64,000 bases of DNA from positions 1 through 64,000 of the forward strand of contig CAYYPK010000015.1 in NCBI GenBank assembly GCA_964473525.1, read 5' to 3'. This DNA comes from GCA-2687025 sp964473525. Lineage in GTDB: Bacteria; Poribacteria; WGA-4E; GCA-2687025. The translations under genes and the position numbers were made by a program. Shown in pieces: positions 51,348 through 60,051 of the stretch; positions within the stretch are counted from its first letter, which is position 1; each line of letters starts with the position of its first letter. The notes beneath the pieces are model-generated. The model made no database searches and was not told the origin of the DNA. It worked only from the letters and a program-made list of their open reading frames with translations.

Positions 51348-52832
51348 CTAGTCCCGGAAGAACTTGCTGACGGTCGCGGCTTCCGGCGGGCGTGTCGCCA
51401 GCGAGCCGACCACCATCGCCGCCGCCGAGGCTGCCAGGATGACAACCACCGGCATGACACCTGTCATACCGACCGTGTACGCCGGGTTGGTCCAGCCCTT
51501 ACTGAAGAAGAAGACCCAGAGGACGATGACCGTAGCGACGGAGGCGATCGCCCCGACCTTTGTGCTCCTGCGCCAGAAGAGGGCCGCGAGCACGACGGGG
51601 AACATCGACGCGAACCCGGTGAAGCACCACACTCCGAGGCGGAAGATGCTCCGCTCCGTCACCTGCGCCAATACGAACGTGACGGCGAGGACGGCGAACA
51701 CGAAGATGCGGCCGAAGAGGATCTGCTGCTTCTCGCTCATACGGTCATGGAACCCGTAGTGCCGGACGATGTCGTGCGTGAACATGCTGCCAAGGGACAG
51801 CGCCTGGGAGTCCAGCGACGACATGATCGCGGCGAACACGCCCGCGCAGAGCAGTCCAGCCAACGCCGTCGGCGCGTGCTTCGCGATCATCCGGATGAGG
51901 ACGTAGTTGGCCTGCGGGCCCCGGAGACCCTCGAACTCCGCGGCGCCAAAGATGCCCAACAGCACGCTGGGTATCCACACGGCTGCGATGCACAGGGGGT
52001 AGAACATGAGCGGCTTCTTGAACGCCGCCGCCTTCTCCGCGGTGAGCCAGTGCATGAACATGTGCGGGAACATGCCCACCGACAGCGGGATGCAGGTGTA
52101 GGTCAGCATTCTCACCGGGCTGATGAGATCCTTGCCGCCCGCCTCAGCCGGCCCCCTCTGGAGCAGCTCGGGGTGCGTCGCCTGCACCTTCGCGATGGCG
52201 CCGGACAGGCCGCCCATCTTGTGGACAATGATGAACAGCGTGATGCCGCCCAGGATCATGAACACCATCGTCTGGAAGGCGTTCGCCCACGCGGTGCCTC
52301 GCATCCCGCCGAAGCAGACGTACGCGAACACGACGCCCGTCACCAGGGCAGCTCCCACCCACTCCGGGACTGCCTGTGACGTGATGTTGTGCAGCGTGAT
52401 GCCGCCGCCCATCACGCCGATGAGCAGGTAGGGGATCAACAGCGCGATGGACACGACGAAGAGGAGGAGGCCGAGCGCGTTGGAGTCCCAGCGGTCACGG
52501 AAGAACTGGATCTGCGTGTAGTACCCGTGCTGCTTGCCGAGCGCCCATACCCGAGTGCCGATGAAGAAGAACACGACCGGGATGACGAGCGCGGAGATGG
52601 ACGGCATGAGGGCGAAGACGCCGATGCCCTTGTGGTACCCCTCGCCTGAGCCGCCAAGGATGGCGAACGCGGTCATGTTGGTGCCGAAGAGCGACATCAG
52701 CAGGAAGAAGGGACCGATGCTCCGGCTGGCGACGAAGTAGTCCTCGCCAGTTCCGCGCGAGAGCCGATGGCTCAAGCTGCCCACAAGCAACACGAGGACG
52801 AGATAGACAATGATGATCGCGAGGGTTGTCAT
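51348..52832 (-). CDS. Sodium:solute symporter (SSS family)
   Basis: 494 residues with about 13 hydrophobic segments. The opening LAIIIVYLVLVLLVGSLSHRLSRGTGEDYFVASRSIGPF is typical of SSS proteins, with the conserved family blocks YTCIPLSVGMFPHMFMHW and LLCAGVFAAIMSSLDSQALSLGSMFTHDI. It would couple sodium entry to uptake of an organic solute. Its ATG overlaps the DUF3311 stop (ATGA), and DUF3311 proteins are regular partners of this symporter subgroup. Confidence 0.92.
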   Translation of the reverse strand: MTTLAIIIVYLVLVLLVGSLSHRLSRGTGEDYFVASRSIGPFFLLMSLFGTNMTAFAILGGSGEGYHKGIGVFALMPSISALVIPVVFFFIGTRVWALGKQHGYYTQIQFFRDRWDSNALGLLLFVVSIALLIPYLLIGVMGGGITLHNITSQAVPEWVGAALVTGVVFAYVCFGGMRGTAWANAFQTMVFMILGGITLFIIVHKMGGLSGAIAKVQATHPELLQRGPAEAGGKDLISPVRMLTYTCIPLSVGMFPHMFMHWLTAEKAAAFKKPLMFYPLCIAAVWIPSVLLGIFGAAEFEGLRGPQANYVLIRMIAKHAPTALAGLLCAGVFAAIMSSLDSQALSLGSMFTHDIVRHYGFHDRMSEKQQILFGRIFVFAVLAVTFVLAQVTERSIFRLGVWCFTGFASMFPVVLAALFWRRSTKVGAIASVATVIVLWVFFFSKGWTNPAYTVGMTGVMPVVVILAASAAAMVVGSLATRPPEAATVSKFFRD

Positions 52833-53062
52833 TGGCTGGGTTCCTCGTCGTCATCGTCGATGTGCGCAGGCCACGCGTGCTTCACGAGCAGCACCAGCAT
52901 CCCCGTCGCCGCGAAGCAGTAGGCGATGTGGTACACCATGCCGACGGGCAGGCCGACGCCCGGGACAATCCGCGCGTCGGTCCAAAACCAGATGTCGTTG
53001 TGCAGCAGCAGCAGAACCGCCAGCAGCGCCACGAGTACCCACGGAGGTAGACGGCCGTTCAT
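52829..53062 (-). CDS. DUF3311 small symporter-associated membrane protein
   Basis: 77 residues with two membrane helices (PPWVLVALLAVLLLLHND and GMVYHIAYCFAATGMLVLLVKHAW) and an acidic C-terminal tail (IDDDDEEPSQ). This is the DUF3311 pattern, commonly encoded just before an SSS symporter and probably a small accessory subunit. The stop overlaps the symporter start by 4 bp, which supports the pairing. Confidence 0.8.
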   Translation of the reverse strand: MNGRLPPWVLVALLAVLLLLHNDIWFWTDARIVPGVGLPVGMVYHIAYCFAATGMLVLLVKHAWPAHIDDDDEEPSQ

Positions 53063-53125
53063 GTTCTGGGCTCCCTATCCCTGCGGCGTAGCCGCTGGCG
53101 GCATGATGGGGCTCGGCGGCTCATC

Positions 53126-54364
53126 CTAGCGGAGCGACCAGAGCGTGAGCGAGTCTACGTCCTTGACCAGTATACGTCCGTCGAGCACGACCGGGTGCGC
53201 CCAGGTAGGCTGCTCGGCGACGGTGTAGTGGGCGATCCGCTCGTAAGCTTCCGCGCTATCCCGCAGGACGTGCAGCTCTGCGTCCGGGGTGAGACAGACG
53301 AACTCGTCTCCGAGACGGACGATGCCGGCGTAGTCGCCCTCGCGCCCGTCGGTTTCCCAGAGCGTCTCACCCGTGTTCGCGTCCAGGCAGAAGAACTGCC
53401 CTTTGCGCTTGCCGGCGAGGCCCACGAGTCGAGAACCCGACAGCACAGGAGAGCTCATGTACATGGAGAACTGGCTGCGCCAGAGCTCCTCGGTCGACCA
53501 TTCCCCATCGACGAGACGCGGGCGGATGGCGATTGTGCCCGCCTCAAGCCCGGAGAGGATCAGCGACCCTTCGTGGACTACAGGCGTCACGGAATTCTGC
53601 TCGAATGGCGTCTTGTACGGCATGCTCCACAGCAGCGCGCCCGACTCGGCAGCCACGGAGACGACCTGATTCTGCGTCTGCGTGACATACTGCCGAACGC
53701 CGTCCGCCTCGACAACGACGGGTGAGGCGTAGCCGGGGCCGTCGCCGTCCCAGGCCCAACGCTCGTCGCCCGTAGCGAGGTCGAGCGCCACGAGGGCGCC
53801 GTCGCCCGCGCCGCCGACGTGCGCGACGACCACGTCGCCGTCAACCAGCGGCGACATCGCCGTGCCAAAGGTGGGCGATGTCGAGCTGAATCGCGCGTCG
53901 TATTGGTTCTGCCACAGCAGAGCGCCGTCTGCCGCGTCCCAGGCGCTGAGGATGCCGCTGATGCCCAGCGTGACAAGCGTCTGGCCCGCGAGGATGGGTG
54001 AGGACTTGGGACCAGGCCCATGGCCCGCCGCGGCTGGATTCATCGTGTAAGGAGCCGGGTAAGGCTTCTCCCACACGACCTCATGCGCGTCGAGTGTCAG
54101 GCACGACACGACCTCGTTGTTGCCCTGCCGCGAGTGGGTGTAGATGAGGTCACCCGAGACGACCGGCGTGGCGTGGCCCGTCCCGATTTCGTGGCGCCAG
54201 TCGAGGGTGAGCGCCTCCGGCCAGTTGGTCGCTTCGGCGCTTGCGGCCGCCACGCCGTCTCGGCCTGGCCCTCGCCATTGTGTCCAGTCCGCGGACGCGG
54301 TAGCCGCGCAAAGGCCTGCAACCAGAGCCAACGCGCCGACAGTGCGGGTCGTCGTGGCGGTCAT
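53126..54364 (-). CDS. Secreted PQQ-like beta-propeller protein
   Basis: 412 residues from the ATG at 54364, which overlaps the flavoprotein stop (ATGA). Signal peptide MTATTTRTVGALALVAGLCAATASA. The mature start DWTQWRGPGRDG is the hallmark of PQQ-like propellers common in Planctomycetes and related phyla. Repeated blade motifs follow: SAWDAADGALLWQNQY, VALDLATGDERWAWDG, VSVAAESGALLWSMPY and CLDANTGETLWETDG. No PQQ-dehydrogenase catalytic residues or haem motif are seen, so it is probably a periplasmic scaffold or binding protein rather than a redox enzyme. Confidence 0.85.
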   Translation of the reverse strand: MTATTTRTVGALALVAGLCAATASADWTQWRGPGRDGVAAASAEATNWPEALTLDWRHEIGTGHATPVVSGDLIYTHSRQGNNEVVSCLTLDAHEVVWEKPYPAPYTMNPAAAGHGPGPKSSPILAGQTLVTLGISGILSAWDAADGALLWQNQYDARFSSTSPTFGTAMSPLVDGDVVVAHVGGAGDGALVALDLATGDERWAWDGDGPGYASPVVVEADGVRQYVTQTQNQVVSVAAESGALLWSMPYKTPFEQNSVTPVVHEGSLILSGLEAGTIAIRPRLVDGEWSTEELWRSQFSMYMSSPVLSGSRLVGLAGKRKGQFFCLDANTGETLWETDGREGDYAGIVRLGDEFVCLTPDAELHVLRDSAEAYERIAHYTVAEQPTWAHPVVLDGRILVKDVDSLTLWSLR

Positions 54365-55631
54365 AGCGGCATCTCCTCCGGCAGTTCGCACATCTCCGCC
54401 ATCGGGCCGAAGATCTTGCCTACGCTCTCGGCGTAGACGTTCCCGCTGAGTATATCAATGATTCCCTGCTGACACTCGGGGAATCTGCGCAGGAACCGTC
54501 CGAAGCTGAAGTCCTTCGTGTAGTAGGCGTATACCAACTTGCGCAACGCCTCAAGGCCCTCGTGCAGCTTCGGGCCGAAGGCGCCGAGAGCCGCGGCGGA
54601 CGTGTCCCCGGCGCTGAGACCGTCGTGGACCGCGTCCGCAGCCCATTCGCCGGACTTCAGCGCGAGGTATATGCCTGACGAGTAGATGGGATCGAGGAAG
54701 CCAAAGGCATCACCGACGAGCACCCATCCCGGGCCAGCCACGTGCTTCGACCGGTAGGAGAAGTCCTTGGTCACCTTCATCGCGAACGCCTCTTCGGCGT
54801 CGTCAAGGCGCGCCTTGAGCGGCGCGCATTTGTCGAGTTCCTCGTAGAAGATCGCCGTCGCGTCCGCGTCGCGGTTCTGGATGAGATGGTCGATGTCGCC
54901 GACGACGCCGATGCTGACGCGGTCGTCCGGCAGAGGGATGAACCAGAACCAGGAGTCTTTGCCCTCCGTCTGGTAGATGACGGTGGCGCCCTNNNNNNNN
55001 NNNNNNNNNNNNNNNNNNNNNNNNNNGTGTCGCGGCGCGCCCCGACGAAGTGGGTGTAGATGGAGGCCTTGCGGAGCGTTGGCTCCGTGGACACGATCTT
55101 CAGGCGGCGTGAGATGAGCGCGCTCTGCCCCGAGGCGTCCACGACGACCGCCGCTGACAGCTCGCGGATGCTCCCGTCGGCGAACTTCGCGCGTACGCCC
55201 ACCGCGCGGTCGTCCTCGAACAGCACATCGTGCGCGCTCGCCTCGTGTACCACCTCGGCGCCCTTGTCGGCAGCTGCGGCAATCATGAGCTCGTCGAAGT
55301 CGCTGCGCAGCACCTGCCAGGTGACTGCGCTCTCGTGGTCGTTGTTGTCCGAGAAGTAGAAGGGCTTCGATGCGCGGCCCGACCCAGAGTAGAATTGGAC
55401 GCTGTGCTTCCGGGGGAACGCCGTCTCGTTCAGCCTGTCCAGCACGCCCAGTCGCTCGAAGGTGTCGTAGGTTCCAGGCATGAGCGACTCGCCGATCTTG
55501 AAGCGCGGGAAGGCGTCACGCTCTAGAAGCAGCACGCTGTGGCCGCGCTCGGCTAGCAGCGCGCCCGCCGTGCAGCCCGCTGGCCCGCCCCCAATCACGA
55601 TCACGTCGTAACGATCCGTTCTCGGCGTCAT
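54361..55631 (-). CDS. FAD-dependent halogenase-like oxidoreductase, interrupted by an assembly gap
   Basis: One gene split by Ns at 54993-55026. Before the gap: FAD-binding VIVIGGGPAGCTAG (Gly14-Gly19), FKIGESLMPGTYDTFERLG, Lys75 in FPRKHSVQF and DASGQSALISRRL. After the gap: the WxWxIP motif as WFWFIPL (54934-54951) and GDAFGFLDPIYSSGIYLALKSG. 605 bases lie on one side and 632 on the other, so the true gap is 2 modulo 3 and 34 N is not its real length. WxWxIP is characteristic of flavin-dependent halogenases, but some members of the geranylgeranyl-reductase/halogenase superfamily only hydroxylate or reduce. It follows the ligase gene by 44 bases. Confidence 0.82.
54993..55026. other. Assembly gap (34 N) inside the halogenase-like gene
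   Basis: The length of 34 breaks the reading frame: flanking coding segments require a missing length of 2 modulo 3. The number of Ns is therefore an estimate, and the apparent frameshift is an assembly effect rather than a mutation. Confidence 0.9.
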
Positions 55632-55675
55632 ACGGTGGAGTTCCCGTTCGTGGTTCGGTCGAGGTCGGCGCGGCG

Positions 55676-56944
55676 CTACCGGTGATCGGTGACGCGGCGC
55701 GCTTTGAGGTCGAATCGTGGCAGGGATCCAGCCGGAACAGGTTCGACAGGGACGCGCAGACCCAACGCCTCTCGGAGCGCGAGCGACACCAACACGGCGG
55801 TGTCATCGTCCGTCTCGAGCTCGACGGATAGCTGGTCCAACTCGCCCTCCCGCCGCGCGTGGATCGCGAACTCGCCCGCGGCGGGGAAGCGCCGGACGAT
55901 GCCCTCGACCGCGCTGGGGAAGACCACGACGCCTCGCACTAGAAGGGCGTCGTCGATGCGCCCGATAACGCCGCCGTCAAGGCGGCGAAACGTCCTGCCG
56001 CAGGCGCATGCTCCGTGTGCCAACCGCACGTGATCGCCCGTGCGGTACCTTATCACGGGCATGCCGACCCGGCCGAGACCCGTGATGACGAGTTCTCCTT
56101 CGTCCGCGGCTAGCCCCGTGTCAGGGTCGACCACCTCGCAGATGAACTCGCGTTCGTTGAGATGTAGTCCAGACTGCTCGACGCATTCGAAACCCCAGGC
56201 GCCCACCTCGGTTGCGCCGGCGTGGTCGTAGCAGCGCGCGCCCCACGCTTTCTGGATGCGTTCGCGCGTGCCCGGTATGCCCGCTCCGGGCTCGCCCGCA
56301 TGGACCGTAGCGCGCACGTCCGAAGCCGACAGGTCGCAGCCGATCTCGGCGGCGACTTCCGCCAGGCGGAGCGCGTAGGTTGGGGTGCTGACGACGACGG
56401 TCGCGCGGTGCTCCAAGATCGCGCGGACCCGCTGCTCGGAGGACATCGCGCCGCCGGGAAGCGCCATGGCGCCGACGCGGCGAGCTCCCTCGTACGCCGT
56501 CCAGAATCCGATGAAGGGGCCGAACGAGAACGGAAAGAAGATGCGGTCCGCGGCCGTCACTCCCGCGCCGCGGAAGACGTCCACCCAGCACTCACCGAAC
56601 CACGCCCAGCTCTTCTCGGTGTCCAGCCACCGCAGAGGACGCCCTGTCGTGCCCGACGTCTGGTGCATGCGGACGTATCGCTCCGGCGGGTACGTCAGGT
56701 TCGTTCCGTAGGGTGGGGCGGCCTGCTGATCCTCGGACAGCTCAGCCTTTGTCGTGAACGGCAAGCGGGCGTAGTCGGCGATCGACGCGACATCGGCCCC
56801 GGACCCTACTCCGGCCACTGCCATCTTGTGTCGGTAGAACGCGTTCGTCGGGAGCGTGGCGTCGAGCAACCGGTGGAGCCGCCTGAGCTGCGCGGCTTCG
56901 CGCTCATCGGGGTCTCGGGTGTCGTCCGCTTCAGGCGTCTTCAT
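55676..56944 (-). CDS. PaaK-like adenylate-forming ligase (aryl-CoA or aryl-AMP ligase)
   Basis: 422 residues from the ATG at 56944, which overlaps the chorismate lyase gene by 14 bp. The adenylation loop is TSGTTGRP at residues 96-103; ATVHAGEPG, YDHAGATEVGAWG and IRYRTGDHVRL are the A4-A7-like motifs. The C-terminal block GACACGRTFRRLDGGVIGRIDD is typical of the phenylacetate-CoA ligase subgroup. It would adenylate an aryl acid and transfer it to CoA or a carrier protein. The neighbour makes 4-hydroxybenzoate, the likely substrate. Confidence 0.85.
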   Translation of the reverse strand: MKTPEADDTRDPDEREAAQLRRLHRLLDATLPTNAFYRHKMAVAGVGSGADVASIADYARLPFTTKAELSEDQQAAPPYGTNLTYPPERYVRMHQTSGTTGRPLRWLDTEKSWAWFGECWVDVFRGAGVTAADRIFFPFSFGPFIGFWTAYEGARRVGAMALPGGAMSSEQRVRAILEHRATVVVSTPTYALRLAEVAAEIGCDLSASDVRATVHAGEPGAGIPGTRERIQKAWGARCYDHAGATEVGAWGFECVEQSGLHLNEREFICEVVDPDTGLAADEGELVITGLGRVGMPVIRYRTGDHVRLAHGACACGRTFRRLDGGVIGRIDDALLVRGVVVFPSAVEGIVRRFPAAGEFAIHARREGELDQLSVELETDDDTAVLVSLALREALGLRVPVEPVPAGSLPRFDLKARRVTDHR

Positions 56945-57542
56945 CGGCGTCCGGTAGGGGGAATTTCTCGGTGATGACCATGAACGGGCGGCCTCCCGCA
57001 ATGACCTGATACGCTCGTGTCAGGAAGCGCGTCCCGATGTGCTCGCTCAGGGCGGCGGGCAACTCGCACGGAGACTCCACGCCGTGCCACAGAAGCTCGC
57101 GGTAGGTCTCCGCGCGGCAGGCTCGCATGATGCGCCCGAGGAGCTCTCCGCTGCCTTCGATCGCGCCTCGTAGGCACGGCGGCATGCGGTCGGTGGCGAT
57201 ACGAGACTCCGCGTAGGCGTAGAGCGCCCCGGTACGGGCGCCCGTCAGGATCGCCTGCCGCTGCAGCACTTCGAGGCCAGGGGGCGCGTCCAGCCATCGG
57301 TCGTACGCGGTGAGAGGCGCCACGTCCTGCGATAGCCCGGTCGTGGTCAACGCCTCGCCGTGGAACGCCTCGACGAAGTGTGTCAGCGTGCCGTCCATGA
57401 CGAGCAGAGCTCGGTGGAACGGCCGCAACGACTCCGCGTCGACTGGCTTCAGTCGGTGCGGTCTATCGCTCTGGGCGACATAGATTGATGTGTGCGCTGG
57501 GGCGGCATCGCCGCAACGCCCAGCCGCGAAGCTGTTGGTCAT
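56931..57542 (-). CDS. Chorismate pyruvate-lyase, Rv2949c-like (DUF98)
   Basis: 203 residues from the ATG at 57542, overlapping the TonB receptor stop (ATGA). The region LRPFHRALLVMDGTLTHFVEAFHGE, then AESRIATDRMPP, and a closing RFLTRAYQVIAGGRPFMVITEKFPLP are the hallmark of the DUF98 family, whose founder Rv2949c of Mycobacterium tuberculosis converts chorismate to 4-hydroxybenzoate and pyruvate. It differs from UbiC. The gene is followed, with a 14-bp overlap, by an aryl-acid ligase, making 4-hydroxybenzoate supply the probable role. Confidence 0.8.
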   Translation of the reverse strand: MTNSFAAGRCGDAAPAHTSIYVAQSDRPHRLKPVDAESLRPFHRALLVMDGTLTHFVEAFHGEALTTTGLSQDVAPLTAYDRWLDAPPGLEVLQRQAILTGARTGALYAYAESRIATDRMPPCLRGAIEGSGELLGRIMRACRAETYRELLWHGVESPCELPAALSEHIGTRFLTRAYQVIAGGRPFMVITEKFPLPDADEDA

Positions 57543-59635
57543 AGGCTCCAGTTGAGCGAGCTGTACACGGCTACAGGATCGGCCGGAATCACGGAGACGG
57601 CGCCGAACCCACGTGTGGCGTACTCGCGATCCGTAAGGTTGCGAACGTTGAGTCGCCAGGTGATGTCGTCGTACGCATAGGACACGCCGGCGTCCAGCGT
57701 CAAGACACCGTCGATGACGAACTGGTTGTCCTCGGAGATGAACTGCTCGCCCACGTACCGCGCGCCGAGGGACAGCCCAAGCCCGTTGCTCAGCCGCTTC
57801 GCCGCCCACACGTTCACCATGTGTTGCGGCGCGAAGGCCGGCGTCGCCCCCGTGAAGGAGACGTCGACAGTGTCGCCCGGTTGCGTGTAACGCGGATCCC
57901 TTGGGTCCAAGTAGACTGTCCTCACGAATTCCGTGTATTCCGCGTCGTTGTACGCGTAGGCGACCGCGACGCTCGAAGTGTCGTCGGGTCGGACCTCGGC
58001 CTGGGCCTCGACGCCGCGCGATCGCTGCACGCCTAGCTGCCGCGCGATCCCGATGTTGTCGGGGATCGTGATGTCACGCTCCAAAGAGTATACGGCAAGC
58101 GAGCCACGCGCCTTGCCGTCCATCCCGATATGCTTGACCCCAAGCTCGAACTGCTCGCTCTCCTCCGCGTCGACATCGCCAACCACGCGCGTCGACGGTG
58201 GCGCGAACGCTCTGCCGAAGTTCCCGTAGATGGACAGATCCGCGGAGTGCGCGTACACCGCTCCCACCATCGGACTGAACTCCGCGTAATCGCGCTGCTG
58301 CCCGCTCACGTCGTCCTCGTAGTCGACCCAGTCGTGCCGGCCGCCGAGGAACACCTGGACTTGGTCGGAGAGGGCGACTCGGTCCACGAGGTACGGGGCG
58401 GCTACGAGCGTCGTGGCGTCGACCGCCTGGTCCTGTCCGGGCGCCGGGTGGAGGGGCATTGAGGCCGTCTCGACAGGAGCGAAGACGTCGATGTTGGGGA
58501 GCGCAGAAACTCCGAGGGTGAAGGCATCCGTCGCCTGTGTCACCTCAACGCCGGCAAGAACTGTGTGCTCCAGTGAGCCCGTGTCGAATTGCGCGGCTAG
58601 CTCGAGCTGGCTGCCATGCGCGCGCTGCTCGTCGTCCAGCGACGTGAGCAGCCGGAATGCCTCCCAGGAGCCCGCCTCGTTCGGCGCTACTTGCGCGAAC
58701 AGCGTGCCGTCAGTGAGCCAATCGAGGTGCGTCAGGTACGTCTTGTTGCGCAGCGTCACGGAGTCGGTCAGCTCCGCTAACAGGTCGAACCGCGCGCGCA
58801 AGGTCGTCTGCTCGGAGCGGTCGAAGGGTGACTGGTACGATACCGTGCGGCGGACCGCAGGCGGAAGCGCCCCACTCACGAGCGGCAGGCCCGCGTCGGG
58901 CATGTAGTCTAGCTCCGCGTACTCGAAGCTCAGGTCCAGCGTGACGTTCTCATCCGCCCGCCACCGGAGGGATGGGTGGACCGCAAGCGTGGTGTTTTCC
59001 TTGTCGTCACGGTAATTGTCGGAGTCCCGCCAAAGGCCGTTGAGGCGGAGCGCCAAGGCGTCGCCGTCGGACCAGCCCACGTCCACCGTGCCGCGGCTTG
59101 TCTGGTACGCGCCGTACGACACGCCGAAGCTCGCGTGTTCCCGGAACAGGGGCGCCTTGCGGACCAGATTCACAGCGCCCGAAAGGGGTGCGCCACCGTA
59201 GAGGAAGGCCGCAGGCCCTTTGAGCGTCTCAACGCGCTCCACATTGTAGAGGTTGTAGAAGCTGACCTCCGGCTCCAGTGCGCCATCCGTCAGCACCAGA
59301 CCGTTCGTCAGTGACTCGAAACCGCGGATGTAGAACAGGTCGTGCACGCCGGAGCCCGACTGCACGTTCAGGCCGGCGGTGTTGCGGAGCGCGTCGCCAA
59401 GCACCTCCGCGCCCTGCGCGCGTATGGTGTCGGCAGAGACCACGCCGACGGCGGCTGGGGTCTCCATCTCCGTCAACGGCAGTTTGAGTGGTCGGGAAGC
59501 GTCCACGTCCGTGGCGGCGGCCTCGGTTACGACCACTTCGTCGATAACGCGATCGGGAGCCGCCTGCGCGAGGAGCCCGCGAGGGGCCCACATGGCGGCG
59601 ACGGCGAGACACACGGCGAGTAGGCGTCGAACCAT
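57539..59635 (-). CDS. TonB-dependent siderophore-type outer-membrane receptor
   Basis: 698 residues from the ATG at 59635, selected because MVRRLLAVCLAVAAMWAPRG is a good signal peptide; an ATG at 59650 adds five residues. A TonB box-like DEVVVTEA is at the start, followed by a plug domain (LGDALRNTAGLNVQSGSG, YIRGFESLTNGLVLTDG) and a 22-strand barrel (YLVDRVALSDQVQVFLGGRHDWVDYEDD, QFELGVKH). The C-terminus WRLNVRNLTDREYATRGFG then VAVYSSLNWSL is characteristic of siderophore receptors. It is the first gene of the 4-hydroxybenzoate-halogenase-like operon and probably imports a ferric siderophore or catecholic/phenolic ligand. Confidence 0.9.
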   Translation of the reverse strand: MVRRLLAVCLAVAAMWAPRGLLAQAAPDRVIDEVVVTEAAATDVDASRPLKLPLTEMETPAAVGVVSADTIRAQGAEVLGDALRNTAGLNVQSGSGVHDLFYIRGFESLTNGLVLTDGALEPEVSFYNLYNVERVETLKGPAAFLYGGAPLSGAVNLVRKAPLFREHASFGVSYGAYQTSRGTVDVGWSDGDALALRLNGLWRDSDNYRDDKENTTLAVHPSLRWRADENVTLDLSFEYAELDYMPDAGLPLVSGALPPAVRRTVSYQSPFDRSEQTTLRARFDLLAELTDSVTLRNKTYLTHLDWLTDGTLFAQVAPNEAGSWEAFRLLTSLDDEQRAHGSQLELAAQFDTGSLEHTVLAGVEVTQATDAFTLGVSALPNIDVFAPVETASMPLHPAPGQDQAVDATTLVAAPYLVDRVALSDQVQVFLGGRHDWVDYEDDVSGQQRDYAEFSPMVGAVYAHSADLSIYGNFGRAFAPPSTRVVGDVDAEESEQFELGVKHIGMDGKARGSLAVYSLERDITIPDNIGIARQLGVQRSRGVEAQAEVRPDDTSSVAVAYAYNDAEYTEFVRTVYLDPRDPRYTQPGDTVDVSFTGATPAFAPQHMVNVWAAKRLSNGLGLSLGARYVGEQFISEDNQFVIDGVLTLDAGVSYAYDDITWRLNVRNLTDREYATRGFGAVSVIPADPVAVYSSLNWSL

Positions 59636-60051
59636 ATCTGGCACATCCATAGCTTTGGTAGTCGCATCGCCCGTAGCGCCGCTTGCCCTCTGCACGCCCC
59701 AAGGCGCCTCGTATCGGCATGTCGCGTGTTCAGGCCGGGCGAACCCCCAGATTTAGACGGTCGGGCGCGCGACGAGGATTATACGCGCCTCCCCACGACG
59801 TTGAGCATACTGCGCGCGCGGCGGAATGGGGCAGCGGCCGCGCCTTCGAAGGTACATACGGCAGGGCGCGTGGCCAAGTAACCACCGTCTCGGCGCGAAG
59901 ACGGCGGCCCGTGCAGCACACCAGCGCCCGCGTGGGCCTCGTGGCACGCAGTCGGGCCAGGCCCGCCCGCCGCGTTGCCCGCGCTCGCTGTTGAGTGTAC
60001 ACCGTGTGTCGCCACTCGGCGCCGCGGCGTCCGACACACGGAGACCACCAG
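59636..60051. other. Divergent intergenic region
   Basis: 416 bases without a credible gene. It holds a perfect minus-strand TATAAT at 59778-59783 and a small CGGGCC..GGCCCG inverted repeat at 59953-59965. No B12-box, Fur-like 19-bp operator or T-box motif was found by eye. Confidence 0.55.
59778..59783 (-). promoter_or_regulatory. Candidate -10 element (TATAAT) for the TonB receptor operon
   Basis: On the minus strand this is a perfect TATAAT, 143-148 bases before the receptor start. No good TTGACA-like -35 lies 16-18 bases upstream; the best candidate matches only three of six positions, so an activator or alternative sigma factor may be needed. Confidence 0.35.

Noticed and set aside
50571..52379. 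A 602-codon plus-strand open frame over the GT4 and symporter genes
   Set aside because: It is antisense to two clear genes and encodes biased, motif-free, Arg/Glu/His-rich sequence.
54361..55631. A frameshifted pseudogene for the flavoprotein
   Set aside because: The shift coincides exactly with the N gap, and both sides carry conserved motifs in their correct frames.
59636..60051. Cobalamin riboswitch or Fur box upstream of the TonB receptor
   Set aside because: No B12-box GCCACTG-type sequence or 19-bp Fur-like inverted repeat was found on either strand in this region.
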